Source: Unio delphinus (lineage: Eukaryota; Mollusca; Bivalvia; Unionida; Unionidae). Taken from it: a stretch of 64,000 nt of DNA. Location of the stretch: positions 18,882,501-18,946,500 of the forward strand of contig JAQISU010000081.1 of the NCBI GenBank assembly GCA_029339505.1, given 5' to 3'. Positions 16,058 to 24,730 of this stretch are shown here, piece after piece (within the stretch, counting starts at the first letter, position 1; each line of letters begins with the position of its first letter). The notes below the pieces were generated by a model that did no database searches, was not told where the DNA came from, and worked only from the letters and a program-made list of their open reading frames with translations. The position numbers and the translations under genes are program-made.

Positions 16058-17170
16058 ATGGAGAAGGTCTTAGCCAGCATTTACTACGATCCAGCTCACC
16101 CTGCAGGTTACGGAGGCATTCAGAAATTGTATCGTGCTGCCAAAACTCGCCTGAAAAAGCTCCGTTTACCAGCAGTACAACGATGGTTACAAGAACAAGC
16201 GACGTACACTTTACACAAACCCATTCGACGAAAATTTCACAGAAGTCGCACTCAAGTGGAAGGCATCGATCATCAATGGCAAGCCGATTTAGCTGATGTC
16301 TCTCATTTAGCCACCTACAATCGTGGCTACAAATATTTGTTTTGTGTCATCGACGTCTTTTCTAAATTTGCCTGGGTCGTACCATTGACATCCAAATCGA
16401 GCGGAGAGTTAGTACGAGCTTTGCAACTGGTGTTGAAACAAAGCGGTCGTCACCCTCTTCGATGGCAAACCGACAAAGGCACCGAATTTCTGAACCAAGC
16501 TTTTCAACGAGAATTAAAAAAACGTGACATTCATTTTTTCACCACCGAAAATCCTGAAACCAAAGCCAGTATCGTGGAACGTTTTCAACGTACCTTGAAA
16601 GAACGCATGTGGAAATATTTTACACATCAACACACTCTCAAGTACATCGACGTCTTACCACACTTAGTCCAAGCCTACAATCAATCTTACCATAGAAGCA
16701 TTGGACGTTCCCCACAAGAGGTGACACCTGACAACGAAGTGACTGTTTTTGAGCGTCTGTTTGGTACGTCCCGGACGAGGGCTGTCCCCAAGAAAGGTAA
16801 AGAAGTGTTAACCCCGGGAGATTGGGTACGCATTGGCAAAACCAAACGCACTTTCGACAAAGGTTACTTACCCAATTGGACTACCGAATTGTTTCGTGTG
16901 ACTGGACGAGTGCGCGATCGTCATCCTACCGTCTATAAATTGGAAGACATGAACGGAGAAGTATTAAAAGGAACATTTTACTTGCCTGAGTTACAACGTG
17001 TTACCAAAAAAGAAGACGACGTGTACGACATTGAAAGCATTCTCGAACGAAGAACCCGTAAAGTAGGAAAACGTCGTGTCAAAGAAGTCAAAGTACGTTG
17101 GAAAGGATATCCTCCTAGTTTTGATTCTTGGATTGACGCTGCCCAAGTCATCGACTATAAAAAGAAGTGA
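16058..17170 (+). CDS. INT: Retroviral-type DDE integrase with C-terminal chromodomain
   Basis: A 370-residue integrase that inserts the element into host DNA. The catalytic triad is D77 (WQADL), D139 (QTDKGTEF) and E174 (SIVERFQR), with the D-X34-E spacing of retroviral integrases. The C-terminal chromodomain (residues about 310-365) has VRWKGYPPSFDSWI. Chromodomains bind methylated histone tails and can steer insertion. The ATG at 16058 in an AACCATGG context is preferred over one at 16034, which overlaps the upstream gene. I do not see a clear N-terminal HHCC zinc domain. Confidence 0.96.
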   Translation: MEKVLASIYYDPAHPAGYGGIQKLYRAAKTRLKKLRLPAVQRWLQEQATYTLHKPIRRKFHRSRTQVEGIDHQWQADLADVSHLATYNRGYKYLFCVIDVFSKFAWVVPLTSKSSGELVRALQLVLKQSGRHPLRWQTDKGTEFLNQAFQRELKKRDIHFFTTENPETKASIVERFQRTLKERMWKYFTHQHTLKYIDVLPHLVQAYNQSYHRSIGRSPQEVTPDNEVTVFERLFGTSRTRAVPKKGKEVLTPGDWVRIGKTKRTFDKGYLPNWTTELFRVTGRVRDRHPTVYKLEDMNGEVLKGTFYLPELQRVTKKEDDVYDIESILERRTRKVGKRRVKEVKVRWKGYPPSFDSWIDAAQVIDYKKK

Positions 17171-17175
17171 CCATC

Positions 17176-17595
17176 ATGCCCTTCAATACAGCTTCAGCAA
17201 CCACAGTGACTACTCCTTCACCCACGTCATCTCTGCAAGATTTACAAAAGCAACCCTTGTGGGTGTGGTGTGGAGAACGTGTCCCTAAAACGCAAATCGT
17301 TTTTTTCTGTCAAATCTTTGTGGTATATTGTGTCATTGGTGCAGCCATTGCTAATTTGAGTTTGCAACAAGGAGACAAACAATTGTGGACCATTTTACTC
17401 AGCAGTTGCATCGGGTATCTTCTTCCCAATCCTTCCCTGAAATACTCTTACAACGGGAACAACAGTAACAATATTGGGAGTCTGGCGGCCAACGTTAGTC
17501 CTTCTCCTGACAGTCACCCTTCCAATCACAATCCTCTTTTAGATACTCCTTTAACCTCGAGTGACTCCTCGGACAGAAGAACATTGGAAATATGA
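17176..17595 (+). CDS. Two-helix membrane protein conserved in Polintons
   Basis: A 139-residue protein. After a serine/threonine-rich start and LWVWCGERVPKTQ there are two hydrophobic helices (residues about 38-60 and 70-90) separated by a short loop, ending SSCIGYLLPNPSLKYS, then a polar asparagine/serine-rich tail. This layout recurs in animal Polintons; its function is not known to me. Its TGA overlaps the ATG of the minor capsid gene (ATGA at 17592-17595), so the two may be co-translated. Confidence 0.82.
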   Translation: MPFNTASATTVTTPSPTSSLQDLQKQPLWVWCGERVPKTQIVFFCQIFVVYCVIGAAIANLSLQQGDKQLWTILLSSCIGYLLPNPSLKYSYNGNNSNNIGSLAANVSPSPDSHPSNHNPLLDTPLTSSDSSDRRTLEI

Positions 17596-18521
17596 ACAAC
17601 ACTATTAACCAATTTTACTTAACGTTACCCAGTGACAGTTCCATGGAGGTGTTTCCTAACAACACATTGTGTTGTTACACGTCTAAATTACCTCAAGCCA
17701 TGCATTTGGATCAAGATGATCACTGGGAAGCAGCTTTAGTGGAAATAATACACCCGACACAAATCAAAAACATCGTCGAAAATCAAAACTTTTTCACAGT
17801 TGAAGTGTACGACAAGCCATTGCAACTAGCCTTAGATGAACGAGGCATCACTGGCATTGACAACAAGAAATCAGATGGACCCACAACTAAACAACTGTCC
17901 ACTCATGTGTTGACCATTCCTGCAGGCTACTATTTTAGCGGTCAACATTTAGTGACTACGATTGCAAGCAGGTTCAATGTTGTGTTTGGTAAACCCCTGG
18001 ACAAAATCAAAGAAAGTGTTACCTTTGAGTACATTAAAGTGGCTCGCCGCTTCATGATCAAATTTTCAGAGAAGAAAATAATAGCCATTACCTTTTGTCC
18101 TGAATTGTTTGATATCTTAGGTGGAGACCTCAAGATGCTCCCGAACAAAAAAGAAATACCAGGCATATCCAGTAACTTGGATTTTACCAAATATTTTCGA
18201 TCCCCTGTAGAAATGAACCAAGGACTCAATTTGATGTTTGTGTACTCCGATGTGGTGGAGTACAATGTGGTAGGACACACCTCTGTACCGTTACTGCGTG
18301 TCATTCCTTTCAAAGTAGATACTACTACCGCTGACGAGGAAGGTGGAAATACCTATCACGTTCACCGCGAATTTGTGCATCCTCATTATTTACCCGTCAG
18401 TAAGTCGTATTTTGACAGTGTCAACATTACTATAAAAGGAGAACTAGGTCAAAATATTCCATTTACCAAAGGGAAAGTCACAGTGAAACTCCATTTTCAA
18501 AAACGATTCTCCAACCACTGA
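17592..18521 (+). CDS. mCP: Minor capsid (penton-like) protein, single jelly-roll
   Basis: A 309-residue protein. The N-terminal NQFYLTLPSDSSMEVFPNNT and the following LPQAM...WEAALVEI pattern are typical of Polinton minor capsid proteins, which form pentameric vertices. The rest is beta-rich with few charged repeats, as expected for a jelly-roll. It starts within the stop of the membrane protein and is followed 7 nt later by the pVI-like gene. Identification rests on the N-terminal pattern, length and position before the major capsid gene. Confidence 0.9.
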   Translation: MNNTINQFYLTLPSDSSMEVFPNNTLCCYTSKLPQAMHLDQDDHWEAALVEIIHPTQIKNIVENQNFFTVEVYDKPLQLALDERGITGIDNKKSDGPTTKQLSTHVLTIPAGYYFSGQHLVTTIASRFNVVFGKPLDKIKESVTFEYIKVARRFMIKFSEKKIIAITFCPELFDILGGDLKMLPNKKEIPGISSNLDFTKYFRSPVEMNQGLNLMFVYSDVVEYNVVGHTSVPLLRVIPFKVDTTTADEEGGNTYHVHREFVHPHYLPVSKSYFDSVNITIKGELGQNIPFTKGKVTVKLHFQKRFSNH

Positions 18522-18528
18522 AAAAGTG

Positions 18529-18969
18529 ATGTATCCTGTGTACCAAGGAGTCACTCGACAACGAGGACATGGTTTAGGAGATATGTTTAAATCAGCCTTT
18601 CGTTCCGTGGTCCCTGTTTTAAAACCAATGGTGACACGAGGATTGCACACCTTAAAAGATGCCGCATTGACTCACGGCAAAGATTTTCTTTACAATGTTC
18701 TCATTGACAAACAAAACCCTAAAGAAGCTTTTTTGAGAGCAGGCAAAAATACCTTGCTGCAAACGGGTAAAGAGCTTTTGGGTCGACGAGAAAGTCCTAT
18801 AAATGCTCTGAACGGTACCGAGTCTAACATTCCTACTTCCCTGACGACACAGCAAGGACAAGGTAGAAAGCGTCGACGAAGGCACCCTTTCAAAAGTCTC
18901 CGTACCTCAAAAGTTCGAAAGACAAAGAAAAAAAGAACCGCTCGAGACTTAGACATTTTTGATTATTAA
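18529..18969 (+). CDS. pVI-like minor virion protein
   Basis: A 146-residue protein. The N-terminus has a glycine-containing amphipathic helix (GLGDMFKSAFRSVVPVLKPM), followed by helices and a strongly basic C-terminus. A helix of this sort before the major capsid gene resembles adenovirus pVI (vesidic-type proteins of adintoviruses), a capsid-internal, membrane-active protein. The start is the ATG at 18529. The function is assigned by analogy, without an alignment. Confidence 0.7.
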   Translation: MYPVYQGVTRQRGHGLGDMFKSAFRSVVPVLKPMVTRGLHTLKDAALTHGKDFLYNVLIDKQNPKEAFLRAGKNTLLQTGKELLGRRESPINALNGTESNIPTSLTTQQGQGRKRRRRHPFKSLRTSKVRKTKKKRTARDLDIFDY

Positions 18970-18997
18970 AAGTGAAGAAAAAAAACCTAAAGAAAAA

Positions 18998-20338
18998 ATG
19001 ATGCACCAAGAATCTTGTGCCTGTTCCAAGTCGGAACTGGATCTCTTTGCCATGCCACCCACGATGATGACCATGCAAGAAGCTCAATGGGTCGAATTTC
19101 ATCCCGTCTCCTCTTTGACGGATTCAGCTCCCATCGAGTTTGAAATCAAAGGACAACCCGAAGATTACATCGATCTCAACAACAGTTACTTGTATTTGAA
19201 ACTGAAAGTAAGCAAAACAGACAACACCAATCCAGAAGTCAATGCTAAAGTAGCTCCTGTCAACAATTTCATGCATTCCTTGTTCAGCGATGTGGATTTG
19301 TATATGAATAACAAACTGATCAGCAGTAGCATGGATACTTACCCTTACCGAGCGTACCTCGAAAATCTCTTGACGTACGGAAAAGAAGCCAAGAACACTC
19401 ATCTAGATGCTTGCGTGGTATGGAAACCTGACACCGCAGATAAGTTTAACGACACAGCCTTGCCCGTACCAGCAGCTGCTGATGGCAGCGCTCCTGCCGA
19501 TCCTCACAATGAAGGTTTTAACGAGCGTCGAAAGAAAATTTTGCAAGGACGTAGTTTAGAACTGTTCGATCGTTTGCATTTGGACATGTGGTTTCAAGAG
19601 AAGTATTTGCTGAACGGAGTAGATATCCGCTTGAGACTGAATCGAAGTAGTACTGCTTTCCATTTGATGGCTGATGCCAACGACTACAAAACCATTATCC
19701 AAGAAGCCAGGTTATACGTACGTCGCGTGGAAGTGTTACCTAAAGTGGGGAATGATATCAGTCACACTTTGAGCAGAACGACAGCCAAGTATCCGATACG
19801 ACGCGTGGAAGTCAAAACTTTCACCATTGCCGCTGGACTCCGATCTAAGATCGAAGATCATCTGTTCCAAGGACAGTTACCCAAACGTTTATTCATTGGT
19901 ATCGTCAGCAATGCTGCCCTCAATGGTGCCCACAATGAAAATCCTTTCCAGTTTAAGCACTGCAGAGTATCCAAAATTGAAGTCAGTCGCGATGGCAAAA
20001 CTTTGTGTACCAGACCCTTCGAACCCGACTTTGGCGAACAGAAAAATTACTTGAGGTCGTACTTGTCACTGTACGAAGCCACAGGACAGTTAGGAACCAA
20101 CACCAGTCACGGTATTTCCTACGAAGACTATGCAAGAGGTTACACGTTGTGGGCTTTTGATTTCACTCCAGACCAAGGCAGCGACGAGGGACATTTCCAC
20201 CCTATAAAATCTGGGCAACTGCGTGTGGAACTTCAGTTTGCAGCACCTCTTCCCGAAACGGTGAATGTCATTCTGTATGCTGAATTCGATAATACCATAG
20301 AAATTAACAGTTTGAGAGAAGTCATTCTAGACTATTAG
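18998..20338 (+). CDS. MCP: Major capsid protein, double jelly-roll (hexon-like)
   Basis: A 446-residue protein. After a short cysteine-containing leader, PIEFEIKGQPEDYIDLNNSY and LKVSK... start the first jelly-roll. VDLYMNNKLIS...YPYRAYLENLLTYGK is a pattern I associate strongly with Polinton capsids. The C-terminal half carries the second barrel (LRVELQFAAPLPETVNVILY). Length fits the 440-600 residue range. The ATG at 18998 (or 19001) is preferred over 18959, which overlaps the previous gene. Trimers of this protein would build an icosahedral shell. Confidence 0.95.
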   Translation: MMHQESCACSKSELDLFAMPPTMMTMQEAQWVEFHPVSSLTDSAPIEFEIKGQPEDYIDLNNSYLYLKLKVSKTDNTNPEVNAKVAPVNNFMHSLFSDVDLYMNNKLISSSMDTYPYRAYLENLLTYGKEAKNTHLDACVVWKPDTADKFNDTALPVPAAADGSAPADPHNEGFNERRKKILQGRSLELFDRLHLDMWFQEKYLLNGVDIRLRLNRSSTAFHLMADANDYKTIIQEARLYVRRVEVLPKVGNDISHTLSRTTAKYPIRRVEVKTFTIAAGLRSKIEDHLFQGQLPKRLFIGIVSNAALNGAHNENPFQFKHCRVSKIEVSRDGKTLCTRPFEPDFGEQKNYLRSYLSLYEATGQLGTNTSHGISYEDYARGYTLWAFDFTPDQGSDEGHFHPIKSGQLRVELQFAAPLPETVNVILYAEFDNTIEINSLREVILDY

Positions 20339-20343
20339 ACATT

Positions 20344-20841
20344 ATGGAAGACCCTTGTCCTTCTTTGAATAGTGGAGAATCCATGGAATGGGAGGTTACA
20401 GAAAAAGCAGAACCCCAAGACCAAAAAGAAGAAGTAGTGATCATGCAATCCAGATGGCCAGAACAGGAACAACAGTTAGTGGCTTGTTTTGCACAACACT
20501 TGGAAGATACAATGAGGGACCTGATTAAAAAAGATTGTTATGGATGTCAAATCGATCATCCCAGTCAAATTCAACACGATAAATGTATGATGATGAGTCA
20601 AGAAGAAAAATTGGACAATTATCTGAACGAAGCTTGGAGTCTCATCTCCGAAGAAGACGTGTTACTTCAGTGGTATAAAGGCTTACGTGATCATTCCTCT
20701 CCTCCATTGTTTGCTCGAGAAATCGATCGCATCGAAGCTCTCTTGGCCAAAAGTAAAGAGACGAAGCAAGCCATCAGTTACTTGTCAGACCGTTTCAAAC
20801 AAAAAGTCTGGATTGAATTGATGACTTATCATCACCTGTGA
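20344..20841 (+). CDS. Conserved Polinton protein with Cys/His cluster, unknown function
   Basis: A 165-residue acidic protein. A putative zinc-binding cluster CYGCQIDHPSQIQHDKC lies at residues about 63-79. Helices follow. The CXGC-X3-HPSQ-X2-H-X2-C pattern recurs in animal Polintons in this position. No biochemical role is known to me. It sits 5 nt after the major capsid gene and 37 nt before the protease, so it is probably expressed with virion genes. Confidence 0.8.
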   Translation: MEDPCPSLNSGESMEWEVTEKAEPQDQKEEVVIMQSRWPEQEQQLVACFAQHLEDTMRDLIKKDCYGCQIDHPSQIQHDKCMMMSQEEKLDNYLNEAWSLISEEDVLLQWYKGLRDHSSPPLFAREIDRIEALLAKSKETKQAISYLSDRFKQKVWIELMTYHHL

Positions 20842-20848
20842 AGAAAGG

Positions 20849-20858
20849 AGATAAAAAC
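20849..20858 (+). promoter_or_regulatory. TATA-like box before the protease
   Basis: AGATAAAAAC about 25 nt before the ATG at 20879; the spacing is short, so use is uncertain. Confidence 0.35.
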
Positions 20859-20878
20859 ACAAGGCTACACAACAAAAA

Positions 20879-21436
20879 ATGGATACCTGGGAACTTTATT
20901 ATCTTTTGAACCGTAGTTCGTACACTGCTTCTTGGAATCCTGTCGTGTGTGCTAAAGATGAACTACCTCATCGCAAACCTCAAGAGAATCAAGCTTATGT
21001 CATCAACACAGATGACAGTCATCTTCCAGGAACTCACTGGGTAGCTGTCTACTTTCCTCAAGAGGGTTGTGCGGAGTATTTTGATTCGTATGGATTGCCT
21101 CCTTTCGAAGATGATATCATTGACTTTATGAGAAGAAATGCTCAGACGACACGATTCAATAATGTGAAATTACAAAGCACAGATTCTATGGTGTGTGGAC
21201 AATATTGTATCTATTATCTGCATCATCGCAGTCTTGGATATTCTTTAGAACATTTAGTGACTTATTTTGATCGTCATTCGTCTCGAAACGATGACAAAGT
21301 AGATCGATGGTTTTGTGACCATTATGGTTATCTGTTGTCTTTAGCTAGGAAACGTAGTGTACATCAATCGCCCAATGATTTCCAACAGTGGAAATCTCAA
21401 TTTAATTCACAACGTTGTCAACCATGTCAAAGATAA
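20879..21436 (+). CDS. PRO: Adenain/Ulp1-type cysteine protease
   Basis: A 185-residue protease that would mature capsid or core precursors. Catalytic residues are H53 (GTHWVAV), D69 (EYFDSYG), Q99 and C106 (MVCGQYC). The Q to C distance of seven residues is the same as in adenovirus protease. Length is close to adenain. All catalytic residues are intact. The RGG/QKGG sites in the basic proteins at 13269-15311 are plausible targets (inference). It is the last gene of the central cassette and is followed by an AATAAA at 21514. Confidence 0.95.
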   Translation: MDTWELYYLLNRSSYTASWNPVVCAKDELPHRKPQENQAYVINTDDSHLPGTHWVAVYFPQEGCAEYFDSYGLPPFEDDIIDFMRRNAQTTRFNNVKLQSTDSMVCGQYCIYYLHHRSLGYSLEHLVTYFDRHSSRNDDKVDRWFCDHYGYLLSLARKRSVHQSPNDFQQWKSQFNSQRCQPCQR

Positions 21437-21457
21437 TGTATTGGTGTTATGGAAGAA

Positions 21458-21520
21458 AAAAAATGTTTGTTCTTTGAAATAATGTTTGTTCTTTGAAATA
21501 ATGTTTGTTATTTGAATAAA
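21458..21520 (+). terminator. 3' UTR repeats and poly(A) signal of the central cassette
   Basis: Three near-copies of AATGTTTGTTCTTTGAAAT (about 19 bp) lead to AATAAA at 21514-21519, about 80 nt after the protease stop. Confidence 0.55.
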
Positions 21521-21649
21521 AATGTTGTGTTTTGAAAACCAATGCGTCTGTCGTTTGTTTTACATTTGTATTCATATAAATGCTCTTTGACTTTTCTTTC
21601 TATCCCTCACATCAAACTATCTAAACGTTTCAAAACCCTAAACCGCAGA

Positions 21650-21689
21650 GGGGTGTTTTCCATCACGTCCGCGCTTGAACCATATAAAG
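21650..21689 (+). promoter_or_regulatory. Right-end promoter box plus TATA, copy 1
   Basis: GGGGTGTTTTCCATCACGTC then CGCGCTTGAAC, directly followed by ATATAAAG (21682-21689), about 55 nt before the ATG at 21743. The box recurs before the next two genes. Confidence 0.7.
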
Positions 21690-21742
21690 CAGGGGTAGTC
21701 TCCAGTCTGGCCATCCATTGTTTGACTCATCCTCCTACGAAG

Positions 21743-22102
21743 ATGTGCTCAAGACTAGCTAAGCTGAACGAAGCTTATGTCACTCTGCATCGTATCAGAC
21801 ACAATCTGATGCCAAAGCCTGAAGAGATTGAGAATGTAAGAATGCTACAAGTAACGGAAGACCTCATAGAAGAACTCTTCAGAGAGGAAATTCAAAAAGA
21901 GAAAGAAGAATGGACTGAGAAGTATCGACTTCAAAAGCAGCAGAGAGAGCAGAGAGAACAGCATCAGCAGCATCAGCAACAGCAGCAGGAACCAGACAGA
22001 AGTTTTGTCGACTGTCGTGTGGACACGAAAGAGTTCTCTTTCTCTTTCCGAAGAAGCAGACCCTATCGTGTAGCCAAACGAGGACACAATCTTAGACGAT
22101 AA
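21743..22102 (+). CDS. Right-end coiled-coil protein 1, unknown function
   Basis: A 119-residue protein: a helical start MCSRLAKLNEAY, a charged coiled coil, a glutamine/histidine-rich run (residues about 73-87), and a basic C-terminus rich in arginine and serine. The ATG at 21743 follows the TATA box by about 55 nt; the open frame before it is promoter. It shares promoter box and histone-like 3' hairpin with the next two genes, and its N-terminus resembles that of 22585. Likely an early regulatory or DNA-associated protein (inference). Confidence 0.75.
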   Translation: MCSRLAKLNEAYVTLHRIRHNLMPKPEEIENVRMLQVTEDLIEELFREEIQKEKEEWTEKYRLQKQQREQREQHQQHQQQQQEPDRSFVDCRVDTKEFSFSFRRSRPYRVAKRGHNLRR

Positions 22103-22143
22103 AAGATTGTCATCCTTCCTCGTACACACAAACACAAAAAAAC

Positions 22144-22159
22144 AGCCCTTTTCAGGGCT
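22144..22159 (+). terminator. Histone-type 3' stem-loop after 21743-22102
   Basis: AGCCCT-TTTC-AGGGCT, a perfect 6-bp stem with TTTC loop, preceded by an A-rich stretch and followed by ACCCA, as in histone mRNAs. It is 42 nt after the stop. The purine element CGAAAAGAA follows at 22172. Confidence 0.85.
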
Positions 22160-22199
22160 ACCCAATATTCTCGAAAAGAATTAATTATTCAATTTGCTT

Positions 22200-22530
22200 A
22201 TGGTATGTGAGGAAGTTAGAAAAAAATAGAAGTGAGTCTATAATCACTGTCTCATTTTACTTTTGTTTTGAAGTGCGTCTATAAGCACAACGTATTTTTT
22301 CAAAATAACTTGTTCAATGTATAATTAATAGGAGTCAAGTATAAAAGTGAGTGAGTGTTTTATTTTAAAAAGTCAGCTTGTTTTTTTTTTTTTTGGTAAT
22401 GATAGGAATAATGTAAGTTTTTTGGATCTAGGGGTGTTTTCCATCACGTCCGCGTGTTTTGGTAATGATAGGGATACTGTAAGATTTTTGGATCTAGGGG
22501 GTGTTTTCCATCACGTCCGCGCTTGAACTA
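22200..22530 (+). promoter_or_regulatory. Intergenic region with duplicated promoter block, copy 2
   Basis: After about 180 bases of AT-rich sequence and a T run (22381-22394), a block of about 65 bp (TTGGTAATGATAGGRATA... to CATCACGTCCGCG) occurs twice, at about 22393-22454 and 22458-22520. Only the second ends in CGCTTGAAC followed by TATATAAAG (22530-22538). The first is a truncated spare copy without a TATA box. Confidence 0.65.
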
Positions 22531-22584
22531 TATATAAAGAAGCACTCATCAGTCTGGCTACCCATCGTTGGTGAATCAAAGAAG

Positions 22585-23052
22585 ATGAGCAGAGTTCAAA
22601 AGTTAAGAGAGCTTCAAATGCATCTGGAAAATGCTAGGCGTCTCCTGGACGAACTGGCTATGGAGGCCATAGCAGAGCAGGCCAAAATTGAAAAAGAAGA
22701 GGAGGAAAGAAAAAAGAAAGAAGAGGAGGAGAAGAAAAGTCCCATCTTACCTCACCGCATGATGAGACAGACTAGTGAAGTCAAACCCATGGTGAGGACA
22801 CCTTCACCACCAGAACCAGTTCGTCCACTACAGGTTCAGCCCCCACTGCCTCAGACGCAACAACCACAGACTCATCCACGGTTGCGGAATAGAGGCAGAA
22901 ATGAAGAGACTTTCACTATCCCTCAAACAGAAGATTGGGATAGTGAAGCCACTCATTCTCCCTCTGCACTCCCAGTCACAAGAGTGAATTGGGAGAATGA
23001 TTGGAGTAGGAGATGTGTGTGTGGGGCTAGACCTGGGAGATGCCAGCATTAG
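22585..23052 (+). CDS. Right-end coiled-coil protein 2, unknown function
   Basis: A 155-residue protein: helical N-terminus MSRVQKLRELQ, a glutamate/lysine coiled coil (residues about 30-52), a proline/glutamine-rich middle, and CVCGARPGRC near the C-terminus. The ATG at 22585 lies about 50 nt after the TATA box. The start resembles that of 21743, so the two are probably diverged duplicates. It ends 29 nt before a histone-like hairpin. Confidence 0.75.
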   Translation: MSRVQKLRELQMHLENARRLLDELAMEAIAEQAKIEKEEEERKKKEEEEKKSPILPHRMMRQTSEVKPMVRTPSPPEPVRPLQVQPPLPQTQQPQTHPRLRNRGRNEETFTIPQTEDWDSEATHSPSALPVTRVNWENDWSRRCVCGARPGRCQH

Positions 23053-23080
23053 CCAGGTGCATTTTGAAGTTAAAAAAAAC

Positions 23081-23096
23081 AGCCCTTCTCAGGGCT
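23081..23096 (+). terminator. Histone-type 3' stem-loop, variant loop, after 22585-23052
   Basis: AGCCCT-TCTC-AGGGCT: the stem is the same as at 22144, while the loop is TCTC instead of TTTC. It is preceded by AAAAAAAAC and followed by ACCCA. The purine element GAAAAGAAAT is at 23110-23119. Confidence 0.75.
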
Positions 23097-23182
23097 ACCC
23101 AAATAACTAGAAAAGAAATACTATGTCAATTGCCAATGAGTGTGAGAGAGGAGTAGTGTGATTATAAACACTGACTCTATTT

Positions 23183-23575
23183 AGATGGTATATGTTGTGA
23201 TTTTGGATAGTATATAGTAGGGTGTGTTTTGGCTGCTTCCCCGTGTGTGTGGTTAGTATAGGGTGTGTTTTGGATAGTATATGATAGGGTGTGTTTTGGC
23301 TGCTTCCCCGTGTGTGTGGTTAGTATAGGGTGTGATTTTGGATAGTATATAGTAGGATTTGTTTTTGGCTGCTTCCCCGTGTGTGTGTGGTTAGTATAGG
23401 GTGTGATTTTGGATAGTATATGATAGGGTGTGTTTTGGCTGCTTCCCCGTGTGTGTGGTTAGTATAGGGTGTGATTTTGGATAGTATATGATAGGGTGTG
23501 TTTTGGCTGCTTCCCCGTGTGTGTGGTTAGTATAGGGTGTGATTTTGGATAGTATATAGTAGGATTTGTGAATAG
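23183..23575 (+). repeat. Minisatellite of about 68 bp inside the Polinton
   Basis: Five copies built around GGCTGCTTCCCCGTG (starts at 23231, 23298, 23367, 23437 and 23505; periods 67-70 bp) with TTTTGGATAGTATAT between them. No coding signal. It lies between the second hairpin and the third right-end promoter. Confidence 0.85.
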
Positions 23576-23599
23576 TATCTAATATGACAAGTGAATGTA

Positions 23600-23641
23600 G
23601 GGGGGTGATTACTTTCACGTCCGTGCTTAAGATATATATAC
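23600..23641 (+). promoter_or_regulatory. Right-end promoter box plus TATA, copy 3 (diverged)
   Basis: GGGGGGTGATTACTTTCACG then TCCGTGCTTAAG and GATATATATAC, about 50 nt before the ATG at 23686. It matches the boxes at 21650 and 22496 with several changes. Confidence 0.6.
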
Positions 23642-23685
23642 GCAATCGTCGGTCCTTGGAGCCATTCAATTTTGAACACATCAAG

Positions 23686-24258
23686 ATGAATTTTGAATTG
23701 TTTATCCAACTCCGAGACAGCTGGTTTGGGATCCTTGATGCAGAATATCAAGTGGAAAGACTTGAGGAAGAATTTCAGAGTAACCATGGCTTTGTAAGCC
23801 AACTGAAATTAGCAAGAGATTTATTAGAAGGTATGATAGAGGAGGAAGACCAGAAATTAAGAAGACGTATTAAAAGAAAATATATAAGAATAGGGGACTT
23901 GAAGCAAGCACTTGATCATGTCATCAAAGTCAGGTATTTTCTAGAAGAAACATTACATCTGATAGAGTGGGAATATGTGAAGTGGGGTCTAGACAGGCTA
24001 AAGAAAGCAGAAGCAATGATGAGAATGGTGATGGAAGAACAGGTGATCCAGATTAAAGAAAACTGGTCTAAGGAGAGAAAGGAAAAAAAGAACAAAAAGA
24101 CAAAAGAGGACTTTGATCTACTCAATCTAAGATGGATGAGAGTTCAGGAAAAGTTTAGAGCTATGGGACATCCCGACTGGATTCCCGAAGAAGAAAAGAA
24201 TAAGAAAACGGGAATCATTGGTAAAATCAAAAGGTGGTGGAACAATGGAAGAAAATAA
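23686..24258 (+). CDS. Right-end coiled-coil protein 3, unknown function
   Basis: A 190-residue, highly charged, almost wholly helical protein with long coiled-coil potential, a lysine-rich segment (KERKEKKNKKTKED, residues about 130-145) and a tryptophan-containing basic C-terminus. The ATG at 23686 follows the TATA box by about 45 nt. It shares promoter box and 3' hairpin with the two genes before it but little sequence. No family recognised. Confidence 0.75.
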   Translation: MNFELFIQLRDSWFGILDAEYQVERLEEEFQSNHGFVSQLKLARDLLEGMIEEEDQKLRRRIKRKYIRIGDLKQALDHVIKVRYFLEETLHLIEWEYVKWGLDRLKKAEAMMRMVMEEQVIQIKENWSKERKEKKNKKTKEDFDLLNLRWMRVQEKFRAMGHPDWIPEEEKNKKTGIIGKIKRWWNNGRK

Positions 24259-24282
24259 AAGAAGAAGAAATATCCAAAGGCT

Positions 24283-24730
<448 letters not shown>

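Noticed and set aside
18959..18998. Earlier start for the major capsid protein
   Set aside because: It overlaps the stop of the previous gene; the ATG at 18998 has normal spacing.
21542..21742. Signal-peptide-like upstream extension of the gene at 21743
   Set aside because: The promoter box and TATA box lie within it; translation should start at 21743.
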